A stretch of 33,641 bases of DNA from Parvibaculum sp. (GCF_002684405.1 NZ_NYVD01000119.1:1-33641); one strand, 5' to 3'; numbered from the stretch's first letter, positions 1 through 8,648 are shown. The notes: a model not told the origin generated them from the sequence alone. Made by a program: numbers and translations.

Positions 1-13
1 GCTCTTCCGATCT
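1..13 (+). other. Residual Illumina adapter sequence at contig end
   Basis: The first 13 bases read GCTCTTCCGATCT, which is exactly the shared 3' end of the Illumina TruSeq read 1 and read 2 adapters. Its position at base 1 of the window makes a technical origin much more likely than a genomic match. The genomic sequence therefore starts at about base 14. Confidence 0.93.
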
Positions 14-126
14 CCTGCAAGGACGGCTGGGACGAAATCCTGAAATACCAGCTCGACTACCGCTACCGCCCCTGCAATTTCGTGGAAATCATGCCCCGGC
101 TTCAGGAGCATGTCGGGCGGGGGTGA
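14..126 (+). CDS. C-terminal fragment of an unrecognised protein
   Basis: An open frame runs in from the left edge and stops at TGA 124-126, giving about 37 residues ending in EIMPRLQEHVGRG. Its base composition is GC-rich, like the bulk of the window and unlike the AT-rich gene that follows. The fragment contains an aromatic and arginine-rich stretch (YQLDYRYRPCNF). I do not recognise the family. Because the first 13 bases are adapter, the first codons read from the edge are not real. Neighbouring glycosyltransferases make a surface-polysaccharide gene conceivable, but that is only context. Confidence 0.45.
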
Positions 127-221
127 AGAAGAACCGCGCCACGTAGCGAAAGCCCGACGAAAGCCCGGCGGGCCAATCGGTATTTCCTCTTGTCGTCAGG
201 CTTTGGGCCCCCGGGGTCCGG

Positions 222-1118
222 TCATCCGGTCCTGGTGCTTTCCAGCAGCATCCGATGCGATCTATTCAGCAGCTCTCGCCCCGCCTGATCGAGACCTCCG
301 CTTTTCTCTCTTGTAGATAGCGACGTGAACGTAAAAGAATTCAAATCCGATTCTTTGATCATGTTTCGATTGGTCTTGATAAAAATAGTTTCCAGCGGGC
401 ATATACTTCGCCCGAAAAAAGCATTCTCGAAAAGCGGGTCTCCCTCGCGCAAAGTATCTTCATATCCAAGGCTCCGCTTTCCCGTATTGAATTCCTCATA
501 TTGAGGAAGAAGCGAGCTAATCGACCAGCCTTGTTTGAGCACTTCCTGCGAAATTCCAATTTCATATCTTGCGATAACGTCTTCTTTTTCTAGAAAATCC
601 TCAACATCATAAAACCCCGCCGCTACAAGGTGCTTGAAAGCCTTTGATGACAAGGCATAAGCAGTCGTTTGCACATGTATAAAAGGGGGTTCATAGTCAA
701 ATAGATCACCAAACCGAACCGAGAAACTTGAAGACACAGGAAGTATATTTATAGAACCCCCAACCATCACAATGGTATCAGACAGGCGCGAAAGAAAACC
801 GTCATACCAAGGCATGGAAAAATATGTGGGCACAAAAGGGCCCCTCATTGAAGAATTTACAAACATATAGGCGTCATAGGAGAGATGATTGAACTGTCTT
901 ACGAATTCTACGACGCCACCAAAATCATGATTCTTATTCTTTATTTGAATATATTTTATGTTCTCATGGTCAGTAAGCGGCACCGAACAATCCCCTGATA
1001 TGAACACAAAATAATCTGCCGCATCATCTACAGCTGTGTTCATAAAAAATACGAAATTGTCCCTGTAAGTTTCGTTTAACTCATAAAAATGGTATATTAT
1101 GGCTACTTTTTCTATCAT
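222..1118 (-). CDS. Glycosyltransferase-like protein of probable surface polysaccharide synthesis, AT-rich
   Basis: The product has 298 residues, no signal peptide and no membrane segment. The N-terminus (EKVAIIYHFYELNETYRDNF) and later motifs (YDAYMFVNSSMRGP, VQTTAYALSSKAF, then PLETIFIKTNR near the end) resemble proteins annotated as rhamnan-synthesis or capsular glycosyltransferase-like enzymes. The assignment rests on general resemblance and no catalytic residue was identified. ATG at 1118 is preceded by AGGTAAG at a suitable distance. The gene is clearly AT-rich, with many AAA, ATA and TTT codons, whereas all its neighbours are GC-rich, so recent horizontal transfer is likely. It stands alone, opposite in strand to the fragment on its left and about 110 bp from the next gene. 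A different sugar-modifying enzyme is possible. Confidence 0.6.
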   Translation of the reverse strand: MIEKVAIIYHFYELNETYRDNFVFFMNTAVDDAADYFVFISGDCSVPLTDHENIKYIQIKNKNHDFGGVVEFVRQFNHLSYDAYMFVNSSMRGPFVPTYFSMPWYDGFLSRLSDTIVMVGGSINILPVSSSFSVRFGDLFDYEPPFIHVQTTAYALSSKAFKHLVAAGFYDVEDFLEKEDVIARYEIGISQEVLKQGWSISSLLPQYEEFNTGKRSLGYEDTLREGDPLFENAFFGRSICPLETIFIKTNRNMIKESDLNSFTFTSLSTREKSGGLDQAGRELLNRSHRMLLESTRTG

Positions 1119-1183
1119 CTGTTTTCTTACCTACTTGGTCTTTTAAGCGGCAAAGTACACAAGTCCCAGAAAAGCAACCCGGC

Positions 1184-1213
1184 GTGTCCCCGGCTCAGGG
1201 GCCGGGATGACAC
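1184..1213. repeat. Half-unit of a palindromic intergenic repeat
   Basis: The segment starts GTGTCCCCGGC and ends GCCGGGATGACAC, so the two ends are nearly inverted copies around CTCAGGG. It matches one arm of the composite repeats at 4624-4712, 6642-6729, 6739-6824 and 27289-27371, whose outer ends also read TGTCAT and ATGACA. It lies just downstream of the stop of the methyltransferase gene on the minus strand and could form a transcript-end hairpin. Confidence 0.6.
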
Positions 1214-1228
1214 GCTATGACGGCAAAA

Positions 1229-1990
1229 CTACTCCGCCCGCGTCATCACATAGAACACGTATGAAAACTCGCCGATAAAGCGCTCGGCGATATCGATCTC
1301 GCGATACATCTCGTTGAAGACGGCCTTGACCTCTTCCACGCCCTCATATTCGCCCCAGCTTTTGCGGATTTCTTCCTTCATCGGACCGTAATAGTCCGTG
1401 AACCAGTCCTCTTTCGGCAGCACCGTTGTCGCCACGACGCGGTAGCCCGCTCGTTTCGCGGCCTCGCTATTGGTCTCGACCGTTCCCATGCCCGGATACA
1501 TTTCGCGCCAATAGTCCCAGGCTTCGGGCGAAGGCGTATCGGTCAGCCAGGTGAGTTCGGAGACGACGCAGGCGCCCGCGGGCTTCAAATGCCGCCGCCA
1601 GGCGCGCAAGCCATCCTCGAAGCCCATCAGATAGATCGCGCCCTCCGACCAGATGAGGTCGAATTCCCCGTCGCCGAAGGGCAGCTCTTCCATGTCGGCG
1701 CGCTTCACCGTCAGCCGCTCGTCCGGCACCTCTTCGGCCACCGCGCGCGCATGCAGCTTGTCGAGAAAGGGCTCGAAAAGATCGACCGCCGTGATGCGGC
1801 CCTGTGTCAGGGGCAGCAGATCGAAGGCTTCCGGCCCCTGCCCGCAGCCGACATCGAGAATTTCAGGCGCGGGCGGCAGCTCCGGCACCAGCGCGAACGC
1901 CTCCGCCGTTGCGCGCGCACTGCCCGGCCCGTTGCGCGGCAGCTTCAACTGAATGTCGAGAAACAGTTTGAAGGGATCGACATCGCTCAT
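1229..1990 (-). CDS. Class I SAM-dependent methyltransferase
   Basis: The product has 253 residues with a Rossmann-type methyltransferase core. Motif I is ILDVGCGQGPEAFDL (about residues 44-58), an acidic residue follows strand 2 (ITAVDLFEPFL), and a DMEELPFGDGEFDLIWSEGAI segment corresponds to motifs II-III. The acceptor substrate cannot be read from the sequence. It is the last gene of a three-gene minus-strand operon. Its ATG overlaps the stop of the upstream glycosyltransferase gene by 4 bases (ATGA), which suggests translational coupling. The upstream partners are TIGR04282/TIGR04283 types whose family names mention arsenosugar synthesis. This protein has only two cysteines (in VGCGQG and GACVV) and lacks the cysteine set expected of ArsM arsenite methyltransferases, so I do not call it arsM. 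Confidence 0.88.
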   Translation of the reverse strand: MSDVDPFKLFLDIQLKLPRNGPGSARATAEAFALVPELPPAPEILDVGCGQGPEAFDLLPLTQGRITAVDLFEPFLDKLHARAVAEEVPDERLTVKRADMEELPFGDGEFDLIWSEGAIYLMGFEDGLRAWRRHLKPAGACVVSELTWLTDTPSPEAWDYWREMYPGMGTVETNSEAAKRAGYRVVATTVLPKEDWFTDYYGPMKEEIRKSWGEYEGVEEVKAVFNEMYREIDIAERFIGEFSYVFYVMTRAE

Positions 1991-2598
1991 TTGCGCTTCC
2001 GTCTTTCGGTCTCTTTCCAGCGGCGGTAATCCGCGCCGGTATCCACATCGTTCAAGGTGTCGGCAAGGGCAAGCGTCAGCCCTGCCCTTTCGATATTCGC
2101 CTTCGTATCGGCCAGCGTGTGCTCGCTCGACCAGCGCACATCCTCGAAGATTTCCGTCACGCGCGGAAAGCGTTTCATGCCGACAAGCCAGTAACCGCCA
2201 TCCTCCGCCGGTCCGAGCACGGTATCGGCCCGGCCCAGCGCCGCAAAGGCGCGGGCGATATGATCGCGCGTAATGCCGGGAATATCGCCGCCGACGATCA
2301 CCACCGGGCCCCGCGGCAGATCGCGAAAGAGCCGTCCCATCCGGTCGCCCAGATCTCCCGCCCCTTGCGCGATGCGCGGCACGCCCGCCGGCCAGACGCC
2401 CGTCTCATGCACCGCGCGATCCGGCGTCAGAGCCAGGACGGTCTGCCAGCGCGGATCGGGGGCGACGCGCCTCAGCAGATCGCCGCATGTCCGGCGAAAA
2501 AAGGCGAGCGCGGCCACATCGCCGATCTCGCGGGCAAGGCGGGTCTTCACCCGGCCGAGGCGCGGTGCCTTGGCCATGACCACGAGCTGCCTGTCCAT
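1987..2598 (-). CDS. TIGR04282/DUF2064-family glycosyltransferase (nucleotidyl-transferase-like fold)
   Basis: The product has 203 residues, normal for the family. It shows the N-terminal MAKAPRLGRVKTRLA motif (residues 8-22), the VVIVGGDIPGI segment with an acidic metal-site candidate, and GPAEDGGYWLVGM, all typical of DUF2064 proteins with a GT-A-like fold. The family is named for arsenosugar biosynthesis because members co-occur with arsM and arsS in some genomes; the actual reaction is poorly established. The start ATG lies 12 bases after the stop of the TIGR04283 gene, and its stop overlaps the methyltransferase start. The three genes very probably act in one pathway that builds and methylates a small glycosylated compound or glycolipid, which is inference from gene order. 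Confidence 0.88.
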   Translation of the reverse strand: MDRQLVVMAKAPRLGRVKTRLAREIGDVAALAFFRRTCGDLLRRVAPDPRWQTVLALTPDRAVHETGVWPAGVPRIAQGAGDLGDRMGRLFRDLPRGPVVIVGGDIPGITRDHIARAFAALGRADTVLGPAEDGGYWLVGMKRFPRVTEIFEDVRWSSEHTLADTKANIERAGLTLALADTLNDVDTGADYRRWKETERRKRK

Positions 2599-2610
2599 GA
2601 AATATTCCGT

Positions 2611-3306
2611 TTACTGATAGATTCGGGCGATCAGCCGGGGCGGCACGCGCAGATAATAGAGCGTGAGGCAGGTGAAATTGCGCAGCATGCGCGCGGCAAA
2701 GCCGTCGCGGATATAGCGGTCCGGGCTCGTGACGGCGCGCGAGCGCAGCATCACCAGACGCCGCCGCCCGATCCGGCGCACGAGGTCCACATCCTCCATC
2801 AGCGGCATGTCGCGATAGCCGCCGAGCTTTTCGTAAAGCCGCCGGTTGATGAGCAGCCCCTGATCGCCATAGGGCAGGCGCAGGATCGCGCAGCGCAACG
2901 CCACCATGGTTTCCAGAAAGCGCGCCCAGCCGGAAAAATCGTCCAGCGTGAAACGGAAAGCGGCGGCGATCTCGGAGCTGCGGAAGCGTCCGGCCTCGAC
3001 CTGCTCCAGGAATTTCGACACTTCTTCGTCCCAGCCCGTTTCCAGCACCGTGTCGGCATGGAGAAAGAGCAGCCAGTCGCCTTTCGCCTCGCGCGCGCCG
3101 GACGCAAGCTGGGGGCCCCGCCCCCGCTCGCCCGCTACCAGATGGGCGCCGGCCGCCTCGACCACGTCCAGCGTGCCGTCGGTGGAACCGCCATCGGACA
3201 CGATGACTTCCTTCACGCGGCCGCGCACCACCGCGCCCACCAGCGGGAACATGGCGCGGGGCAGTTCGTCTTCGGCATTCAGGGTCGGAATGATCACACT
3301 CAACAT
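2611..3306 (-). CDS. TIGR04283-family glycosyltransferase (GT2 fold)
   Basis: From ATG 3306 the product has 231 residues. It opens MLSVIIPTLNAEDELPRAM, continues with the GT2 nucleotide-binding stretch VIVSDGGSTDGTLDVV, and has LLFLHADTVLE as the DxD-like metal site. The C-terminal NFTCLTLYYLRVPPRL segment is also family-like. A TTG nine bases further upstream (3315) would add three residues, but GT2 proteins usually begin at MxSVIIPTLN, so ATG 3306 is preferred. It is the first gene of the operon with the TIGR04282 and methyltransferase genes. It is divergent from the radical SAM gene at 3407, with about 100 bp between starts, so the LexA box at 3369-3383 could affect both. The sugar and acceptor are unknown. 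Confidence 0.9.
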   Translation of the reverse strand: MLSVIIPTLNAEDELPRAMFPLVGAVVRGRVKEVIVSDGGSTDGTLDVVEAAGAHLVAGERGRGPQLASGAREAKGDWLLFLHADTVLETGWDEEVSKFLEQVEAGRFRSSEIAAAFRFTLDDFSGWARFLETMVALRCAILRLPYGDQGLLINRRLYEKLGGYRDMPLMEDVDLVRRIGRRRLVMLRSRAVTSPDRYIRDGFAARMLRNFTCLTLYYLRVPPRLIARIYQ

Positions 3307-3368
3307 GCGGGCCAATTAGCCATGGAGCGCAGTCACACTGCAAGGAAACTGTCCCCTGCCGGATAAAT

Positions 3369-3383
3369 GTTCTTGTTCTGTTC
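3369..3383 (+). promoter_or_regulatory. Candidate LexA (SOS) operator, alphaproteobacterial GTTC-N7-GTTC type
   Basis: The sequence GTTCTTGTTCTGTTC is an exact direct repeat GTTC-N7-GTTC, the established LexA recognition form in alphaproteobacteria, with the common GTTCT...TGTTC flanks. It ends 23 bases before the ATG of the SplB-like radical SAM gene at 3407. Further GTTC copies lie within it (3375) and after it (3388), so the exact operator register is uncertain. SOS control fits the DNA-repair-related annotation of this protein family. Confidence 0.65.
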
Positions 3384-3406
3384 TATCGTTCTGGTAGGAT
3401 TTCCTC

Positions 3407-4612
3407 ATGACGATGAGTCGCCACATAGCGCGTCCCGGCCGCACCGCCCGTCCCCACGCCAGTTCCCCGATTGGCTCCAAGGCGGTGGCGCGGCCGTCCC
3501 GGCTCCCCAACGCCCCGTCCCCCGTACCCCAAGGCGTGAGCGAGCCCAACCTGCCCCCCGATGGCCGCCGTGGCCGGGGCGCGCTTACCAACCGCTCGGG
3601 CCGGTTCGAGCCGCGCGGCTATGAGCTGGAAGACGATGGCTGGGAGGGGCTTTCGGCCATCCCGGCGCTGAAGACCGAAGTGACGGTCGAGAGCCCGAAG
3701 ACCATCATTACGCGCAACCAGTCGCCCGACATTTCCTTCGACCGCTCGATCAATCCCTATCGGGGCTGCGAGCATGGCTGCGTCTACTGCTTCGCACGGC
3801 CGACCCACGCCTATATGGGGCTGTCGGCCGGGCTCGATTTCGAGAGCCGCCTCTTTGCCAAGCCCAATGCGGCGCAGCTTCTGGCGCGCGAGCTTTCAAA
3901 GCCCGGCTATGAGGTGCGCCCCATCGCCATCGGCACCAATACCGACCCCTATCAGCCGATCGAGCAGCGCTACCGCATCACGCGGTCGATCCTCGAGGTG
4001 CTGTCGGCCTATAACCATCCCGTCACCATCGTGACCAAATCCGCGCAGGTGACGCGCGATCTCGACATCCTGTCCGACATGGCGGAACGCAATCTCGTCA
4101 AGGTCGCGATCTCGGTGACGACGCTGGATGCTAGGCTCGCCCGCAAGATGGAGCCGCGCGCCTCGACCCCGTCCAAACGCATGGAGGCGCTTTCCATCCT
4201 GTCGGAAGCAGGCGTACCGACGGGCGTGATGGTCGCGCCCGTCATCCCCGCCCTCAACGACAGCGAGATCGAACGCATATTGCAGGGCGCGGCCCATGCG
4301 GGCGTCGCGCAGGCCGGTTTCGTCCTGTTGCGCCTGCCGCTCGAAATCGCCGACCTCTTCAAGGAGTGGCTGGCCGAAAACGTGCCGGACAGCGCCGATC
4401 ACGTCATGTCCCTCATCCGCCAGATGCGCGGCGGCAAGGAATATGACGCCGAATGGAGCCGCCGCATGAAGGGCACCGGCCCTTACGCCTGGCAGATCGC
4501 CCGCCGCTTCGAAATCGCCGCCCGCAAGCTCGGCCTCAACCGGATCAAGTCCGACCTCGACTGCACGCAGTTCATGGTGCCCGGCCGGGGCAAGCAGCTG
4601 GAACTGCTTTAG
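3407..4612 (+). CDS. PA0069-family radical SAM protein (SplB-like, COG1533)
   Basis: The product has 401 residues. The radical SAM [4Fe-4S] motif CEHGCVYC (CxxxCxxC) is followed by FARPTHAYMG, the hallmark of the PA0069 / COG1533 group related to spore photoproduct lyase. Other family segments are IAIGTNTDPYQPIEQRYRITR, TKSAQVTRDLDIL and the C-terminal DCTQFMVPGRGKQLEL. The first 75 or so residues are basic, proline-rich and probably disordered. The in vivo substrate is not known; a DNA photolesion or nucleic-acid role is usually proposed. ATG 3407 has a TAGGAT stretch ahead as ribosome binding site. A LexA-type box lies directly upstream, which supports a DNA-damage role. A palindromic repeat follows the stop codon. 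Confidence 0.92.
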   Translation: MTMSRHIARPGRTARPHASSPIGSKAVARPSRLPNAPSPVPQGVSEPNLPPDGRRGRGALTNRSGRFEPRGYELEDDGWEGLSAIPALKTEVTVESPKTIITRNQSPDISFDRSINPYRGCEHGCVYCFARPTHAYMGLSAGLDFESRLFAKPNAAQLLARELSKPGYEVRPIAIGTNTDPYQPIEQRYRITRSILEVLSAYNHPVTIVTKSAQVTRDLDILSDMAERNLVKVAISVTTLDARLARKMEPRASTPSKRMEALSILSEAGVPTGVMVAPVIPALNDSEIERILQGAAHAGVAQAGFVLLRLPLEIADLFKEWLAENVPDSADHVMSLIRQMRGGKEYDAEWSRRMKGTGPYAWQIARRFEIAARKLGLNRIKSDLDCTQFMVPGRGKQLELL

Positions 4613-4623
4613 TTCTCCCTGCT

Positions 4624-4712
4624 TGTCATTGCCGGGCTCGACCCGGCAATCCAGCGCAACAATGCGCGGCAAATGCCGCTCTGGATGCCCGGATCAAAGT
4701 CCGGGTATGACA
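4624..4712. repeat. Composite palindromic repeat (two hairpins flanking a core)
   Basis: The left arm runs TGTCATTGCCGGGC to CCCGGCAATCCAG and forms one hairpin. A core of about 25 bases follows (GCGCAACAATGCGC...). The right arm runs CTGGATGCCCGG to CCGGGTATGACA and forms a second hairpin. The outer ends are inverted (TGTCAT / ATGACA), as are the inner ends (ATCCAG / CTGGAT). It is closely similar to the copy at 6642-6729. It fills the space between the radical SAM gene and rnhB and may terminate or stabilise the upstream transcript. Confidence 0.8.
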
Positions 4713-5388
4713 GTTGAGATTTGGCGAGGAAAATCACAAACTCCGCCCCATGCCGCGCCCCGCCAAACCGAAAACCACCACCACGCCCGACTTCGCCTTC
4801 GAGGAAGCAGCAGGCGCGCCCGCCGCGCTTGTCTGCGGCGTGGACGAAGCGGGCCGGGGTCCGCTGGCCGGGCCCGTCGTTGCCGCCGCCGTCATTCTCG
4901 ATCCCGCGCATCTTCCGCCCGGCCTCAACGACTCCAAAAAGCTCACCGCGAAGAAGCGCGAGGCGCTTTACGACCTCATCCGCGATCAGGCGCAGGTCGG
5001 CATCGGCATGGCGAGCGTCAAGGAGATCGACCGCATCAACATCCTCGCCGCCTCCATGCTGGCCATGCGCCGCGCCGTGGCGGCCCTGCCCGCCGCGCCC
5101 GCCCACGCCCTGATCGACGGCAACCGGTCGCCGGAGCTTCCCTGCCCCGCCACCCCCGTCGTCAAAGGCGATGCGCGCTCGCTCTCCATCGCCGCGGCCT
5201 CCATCATCGCCAAGGTCACGCGGGACCGGATGATGGTCGAAATGGCCGCCGACTTTCCGGCCTATGGATTCGAGCGGCATATGGGCTACGGCACGAAACA
5301 GCACCTCGAAGCGCTCGAAAAAGCCGGCGCCTGCCCGCATCACCGAAAAAGTTTCGCGCCCGTCGCCGCCCTTGGAACCCAAGATATT

Positions 5389-6633
<1,245 letters not shown>

Positions 6634-6641
6634 TCCTCATT

Positions 6642-6729
6642 TGTCATTGCCGGGCCCGCCCCGGCAATCCAGCGCAACAATGCGCAGCACGCGCCGCTCT
6701 GGATGCCCGGATCAAGTCCATGCATGACA
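6642..6729. repeat. Composite palindromic repeat, same subfamily as 4624-4712
   Basis: It begins TGTCATTGCCGGGC, shares the core AATCCAGCGCAACAATGCGC with the copy at 4624-4712, and continues CTCTGGATGCCCGGATCAAG. The right arm has decayed at its end (TCCATGCATGACA), so its hairpin is weaker. It starts 8 bases after the ccrM stop. Confidence 0.8.
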
Positions 6730-6738
6730 AAAATAGGG

Positions 6739-6824
6739 TGTCATCCCGGCGAAAGCCGGGACCCAATCCACGTTTTGGCAAATGGCAATGCGAGTGGATC
6801 CCGGGAACAAGTCCCGGGATGACA
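6739..6824. repeat. Composite palindromic repeat, second subfamily
   Basis: It has the same plan as the neighbouring copy but a different core. The left arm is TGTCATCCCGGCGAAAGCCGGGA, given here as TGTCATCCCGGC plus GCCGGGACC, and the right arm runs GTGGATCCCGGG to CCCGGGATGACA. The inner core (CACGTTTTGGCAAATGGCAATGCGAGTG) is unrelated to that of the first subfamily. It sits between the convergent genes ccrM and mutY and may act as a bidirectional terminator. Confidence 0.8.
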
Positions 6825-6837
6825 GCCTTTGGTGAAA

Positions 6838-7956
6838 CTACTTCCCCTTGAACAAAGGCCCCGCATCCGGCGCGGCATGCGCCGCGGCCTTTTTCATCAC
6901 GGTCGGCAGGGCCTGCGTATCCAGCTCTTCCTCCGGCACCCAGATACCATCCGCCTTCTTCGCCTGCGCCGCGCTCGCCTCCGCGACGAAGATCGCAAGC
7001 TGCAAATGGAAATGCGTAAAGGTGTGCTCGACGAGCCCCGGCACGCGCGCCCATTTTGCGTTCACCGGCGCGGCGCCAAGCAGCGCATCCTCGTCGAGTT
7101 CCGCCTGCGTCCATTCCGTCGTCGGCACTTCCATCATGCCGCCCAGCAGCCCCTTGTCGGGGCGGCGGCGCAACAGCACCTCGCCCTTCCCGTTCCTTAA
7201 ATAGAAGCAGGCCCCTCGCCGCGTGGGGCGGGCCTTCTTCGGCGCGCGGCGGGGCAGCGTTTCGGCAATGCCCTTTTCCAGCCCAAGACACCCGTCCGAA
7301 ACCGGACAGCGATTGCAGGACGGCGATTTGGGCGAACATATCGTCGCGCCGAGATCCATCATGGCCTGCGCGAAGTCGCCGGGGCGTGTCTCCGGCGTCA
7401 GCGTCTCGGCGGCGGGGCGGATTTCCTTCTTGGCGTCGGGCAGCGGCGTCTCGATCGCAAAGAGCCGCGCCACCACGCGCTCCACATTGCCGTCCACCAC
7501 GGTCGCCTTGCGGTCGAAGGCAATGGCGGCGATGGCGGCGGACGTATAGGGCCCGATGCCCGGCAGCGCCTTCAGCCCCTCTTCGGTATCGGGAAAGCGC
7601 CCGCCATGCTCTTCAGCCACCGTCACCGCGCAGGCATGGAGGTTGCGCGCGCGGGAGTAGTAGCCGAGCCCCGCCCAGGCCTCCATCACCTTGTCGCGCG
7701 GCGCGGCGGCGAGGCTTTCCACATCCGGCCAGCGGCTCACGAAGTCGCGGAAATAGGGGCCCACCGTCGCCACGGTGGTTTGCTGGAGCATGATCTCGGA
7801 AAGCCAGACGCAATAGGGGTCGGCCCTTGCGCCCTTGTCGCGGGCTTTGGGCCTCACACGCCAGGGCAGGTCGCGCGCGTGCACGTCGTACCAGGCCAGC
7901 AGCCTGTCGCTCACGCTCTCCGGTTTCCCACGCTTTTTCGCCGTTTTTCCCGCCAT
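6838..7956 (-). CDS. mutY: A/G-specific adenine DNA glycosylase
   Basis: MutY removes adenine mispaired with 8-oxoguanine. The 372-residue product has the N-terminal RDLPWR segment, WLSEIMLQQTTVATV, the helix-hairpin-helix LPGIGPYTSAAIAAIAF, the catalytic Asp in VVDGNVERVV, and the [4Fe-4S] cysteines in CX6CX2CX5C form (CSPKSPSCNRCPVSDGC). The C-terminal half is a NUDIX-like 8-oxoG recognition domain (GEVLLRRRPDKGLLGGMMEVP; EHTFTHFHLQL). It is divergent from the DciA-like gene and convergent with ccrM, separated from the latter by two palindromic repeats. The order mutY / DUF721 / DsbA-like / smc is common in alphaproteobacteria. Confidence 0.96.
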   Translation of the reverse strand: MAGKTAKKRGKPESVSDRLLAWYDVHARDLPWRVRPKARDKGARADPYCVWLSEIMLQQTTVATVGPYFRDFVSRWPDVESLAAAPRDKVMEAWAGLGYYSRARNLHACAVTVAEEHGGRFPDTEEGLKALPGIGPYTSAAIAAIAFDRKATVVDGNVERVVARLFAIETPLPDAKKEIRPAAETLTPETRPGDFAQAMMDLGATICSPKSPSCNRCPVSDGCLGLEKGIAETLPRRAPKKARPTRRGACFYLRNGKGEVLLRRRPDKGLLGGMMEVPTTEWTQAELDEDALLGAAPVNAKWARVPGLVEHTFTHFHLQLAIFVAEASAAQAKKADGIWVPEEELDTQALPTVMKKAAAHAAPDAGPLFKGK

Positions 7957-8051
7957 GCCTCCATATGTGGCGGGCGGGGCCTTCTCGTCAAACGCCTTGG
8001 CGACTGGCCTTGCGAAACGGTGATGTGCGTAGAAGGCAAATCCGAGTCAGA

Positions 8052-8588
8052 ATGCGCGCCATGAACGAGTTGCTGGGAAACAGGATCGCCTCCAGGCGCT
8101 ATTCCCCCGCGCCCATTGGCGGACGGGTGATGGAGGCTGCGCGCGACACCTTCAAAAAGCGCGGCTTCGCGCAGGTGCAGATCCTCTCCCACTGGCCGGA
8201 AATCGTGGGCGAGACGCTGGCGGAATATTGCGCGCCGGAAAAGCTCAGCTTTCCGCGCTTCTCGAAGGAAGAAAAACAGAAAGGCCCGTCCACCGGCGCG
8301 GTGCTGACGCTGCGCGTGGAAGGCCCGGCCGCGGTCGAGATCAAGCATCTGGAGCCCCAGATCGTCTCCCGCATCAACGCATATTATGGGTACGACGCCG
8401 TCGCCCGGCTGAAACTTGTGCAGGGCCCGCTGCCGCACAAGCCCGTCCGCAAGCGCCGCAAGATCAGGGCGCTGACGCCGGACGAACGAAAGAAGCTTGG
8501 CCAAGAGCTTGAATCGATACAGGAAACGCCTCTCAGGGGAGCGCTGGCCCGGCTGGGCGAGCGGGTCATCGGGGCCAATAAGGGCTGA
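8052..8588 (+). CDS. DUF721 family protein (DciA-like)
   Basis: The product has 178 residues from ATG 8052 (a second ATG lies at 8061). It shows the DUF721 pattern: VMEAARDTFKKRGFAQVQILSHWPEIVGETLAEYCAPEKLSFPR in sum, here seen as SHWPEIVGETLAEYC and PEKLSFPRF, then a beta-rich section (LTLRVEGPAAVEIKHLEPQIVSRIN) and a basic C-terminal tail (RKRRKIRALTPDERKK). DUF721 includes DciA, which is needed for loading of the replicative helicase in many bacteria that lack DnaC; that function is known from other species and inferred here. The frame is open upstream to 7827, but that part would overlap the start of mutY on the other strand and is not family-like. The stop is followed by a 100-bp gap with GANTC sites and a palindrome. 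Confidence 0.85.
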   Translation: MRAMNELLGNRIASRRYSPAPIGGRVMEAARDTFKKRGFAQVQILSHWPEIVGETLAEYCAPEKLSFPRFSKEEKQKGPSTGAVLTLRVEGPAAVEIKHLEPQIVSRINAYYGYDAVARLKLVQGPLPHKPVRKRRKIRALTPDERKKLGQELESIQETPLRGALARLGERVIGANKG

Positions 8589-8592
8589 ATGC

Positions 8593-8648
8593 GAGTCCCG
8601 ATTCTCGTCTGATGGCAACAGAAAGGATTCGTTGAGGGGGCCCCTCAA
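8593..8648 (+). promoter_or_regulatory. GANTC sites and perfect palindrome upstream of dsbA-like gene
   Basis: The gap between the DciA-like gene and the DsbA-like gene holds GAGTC at 8593, GATTC at 8600 and GATTC at 8626, followed by the perfect palindrome TTGAGGGGGCCCCTCAA (8632-8648). The palindrome lies about 40 bases before the GTG start and is not followed by a T-run, so it looks more like an operator or leader structure than a terminator. No clear -35/-10 pair was identified. Confidence 0.4.

Noticed and set aside
110-316. Small plus-strand frame at the left edge
   Set aside because: It overlaps the end of the partial gene and the stop region of the minus-strand gene, has no good ribosome binding site and no recognisable sequence.
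1229-3306. Arsenosugar biosynthesis cluster
   Set aside because: Only the two family names suggest it; the methyltransferase lacks ArsM cysteines and no arsS or other ars gene is visible.
2119-3366. Long plus-strand frame opposite the two glycosyltransferase genes
   Set aside because: The minus strand has two complete, overlapping family members; the plus frame has no recognisable motif.
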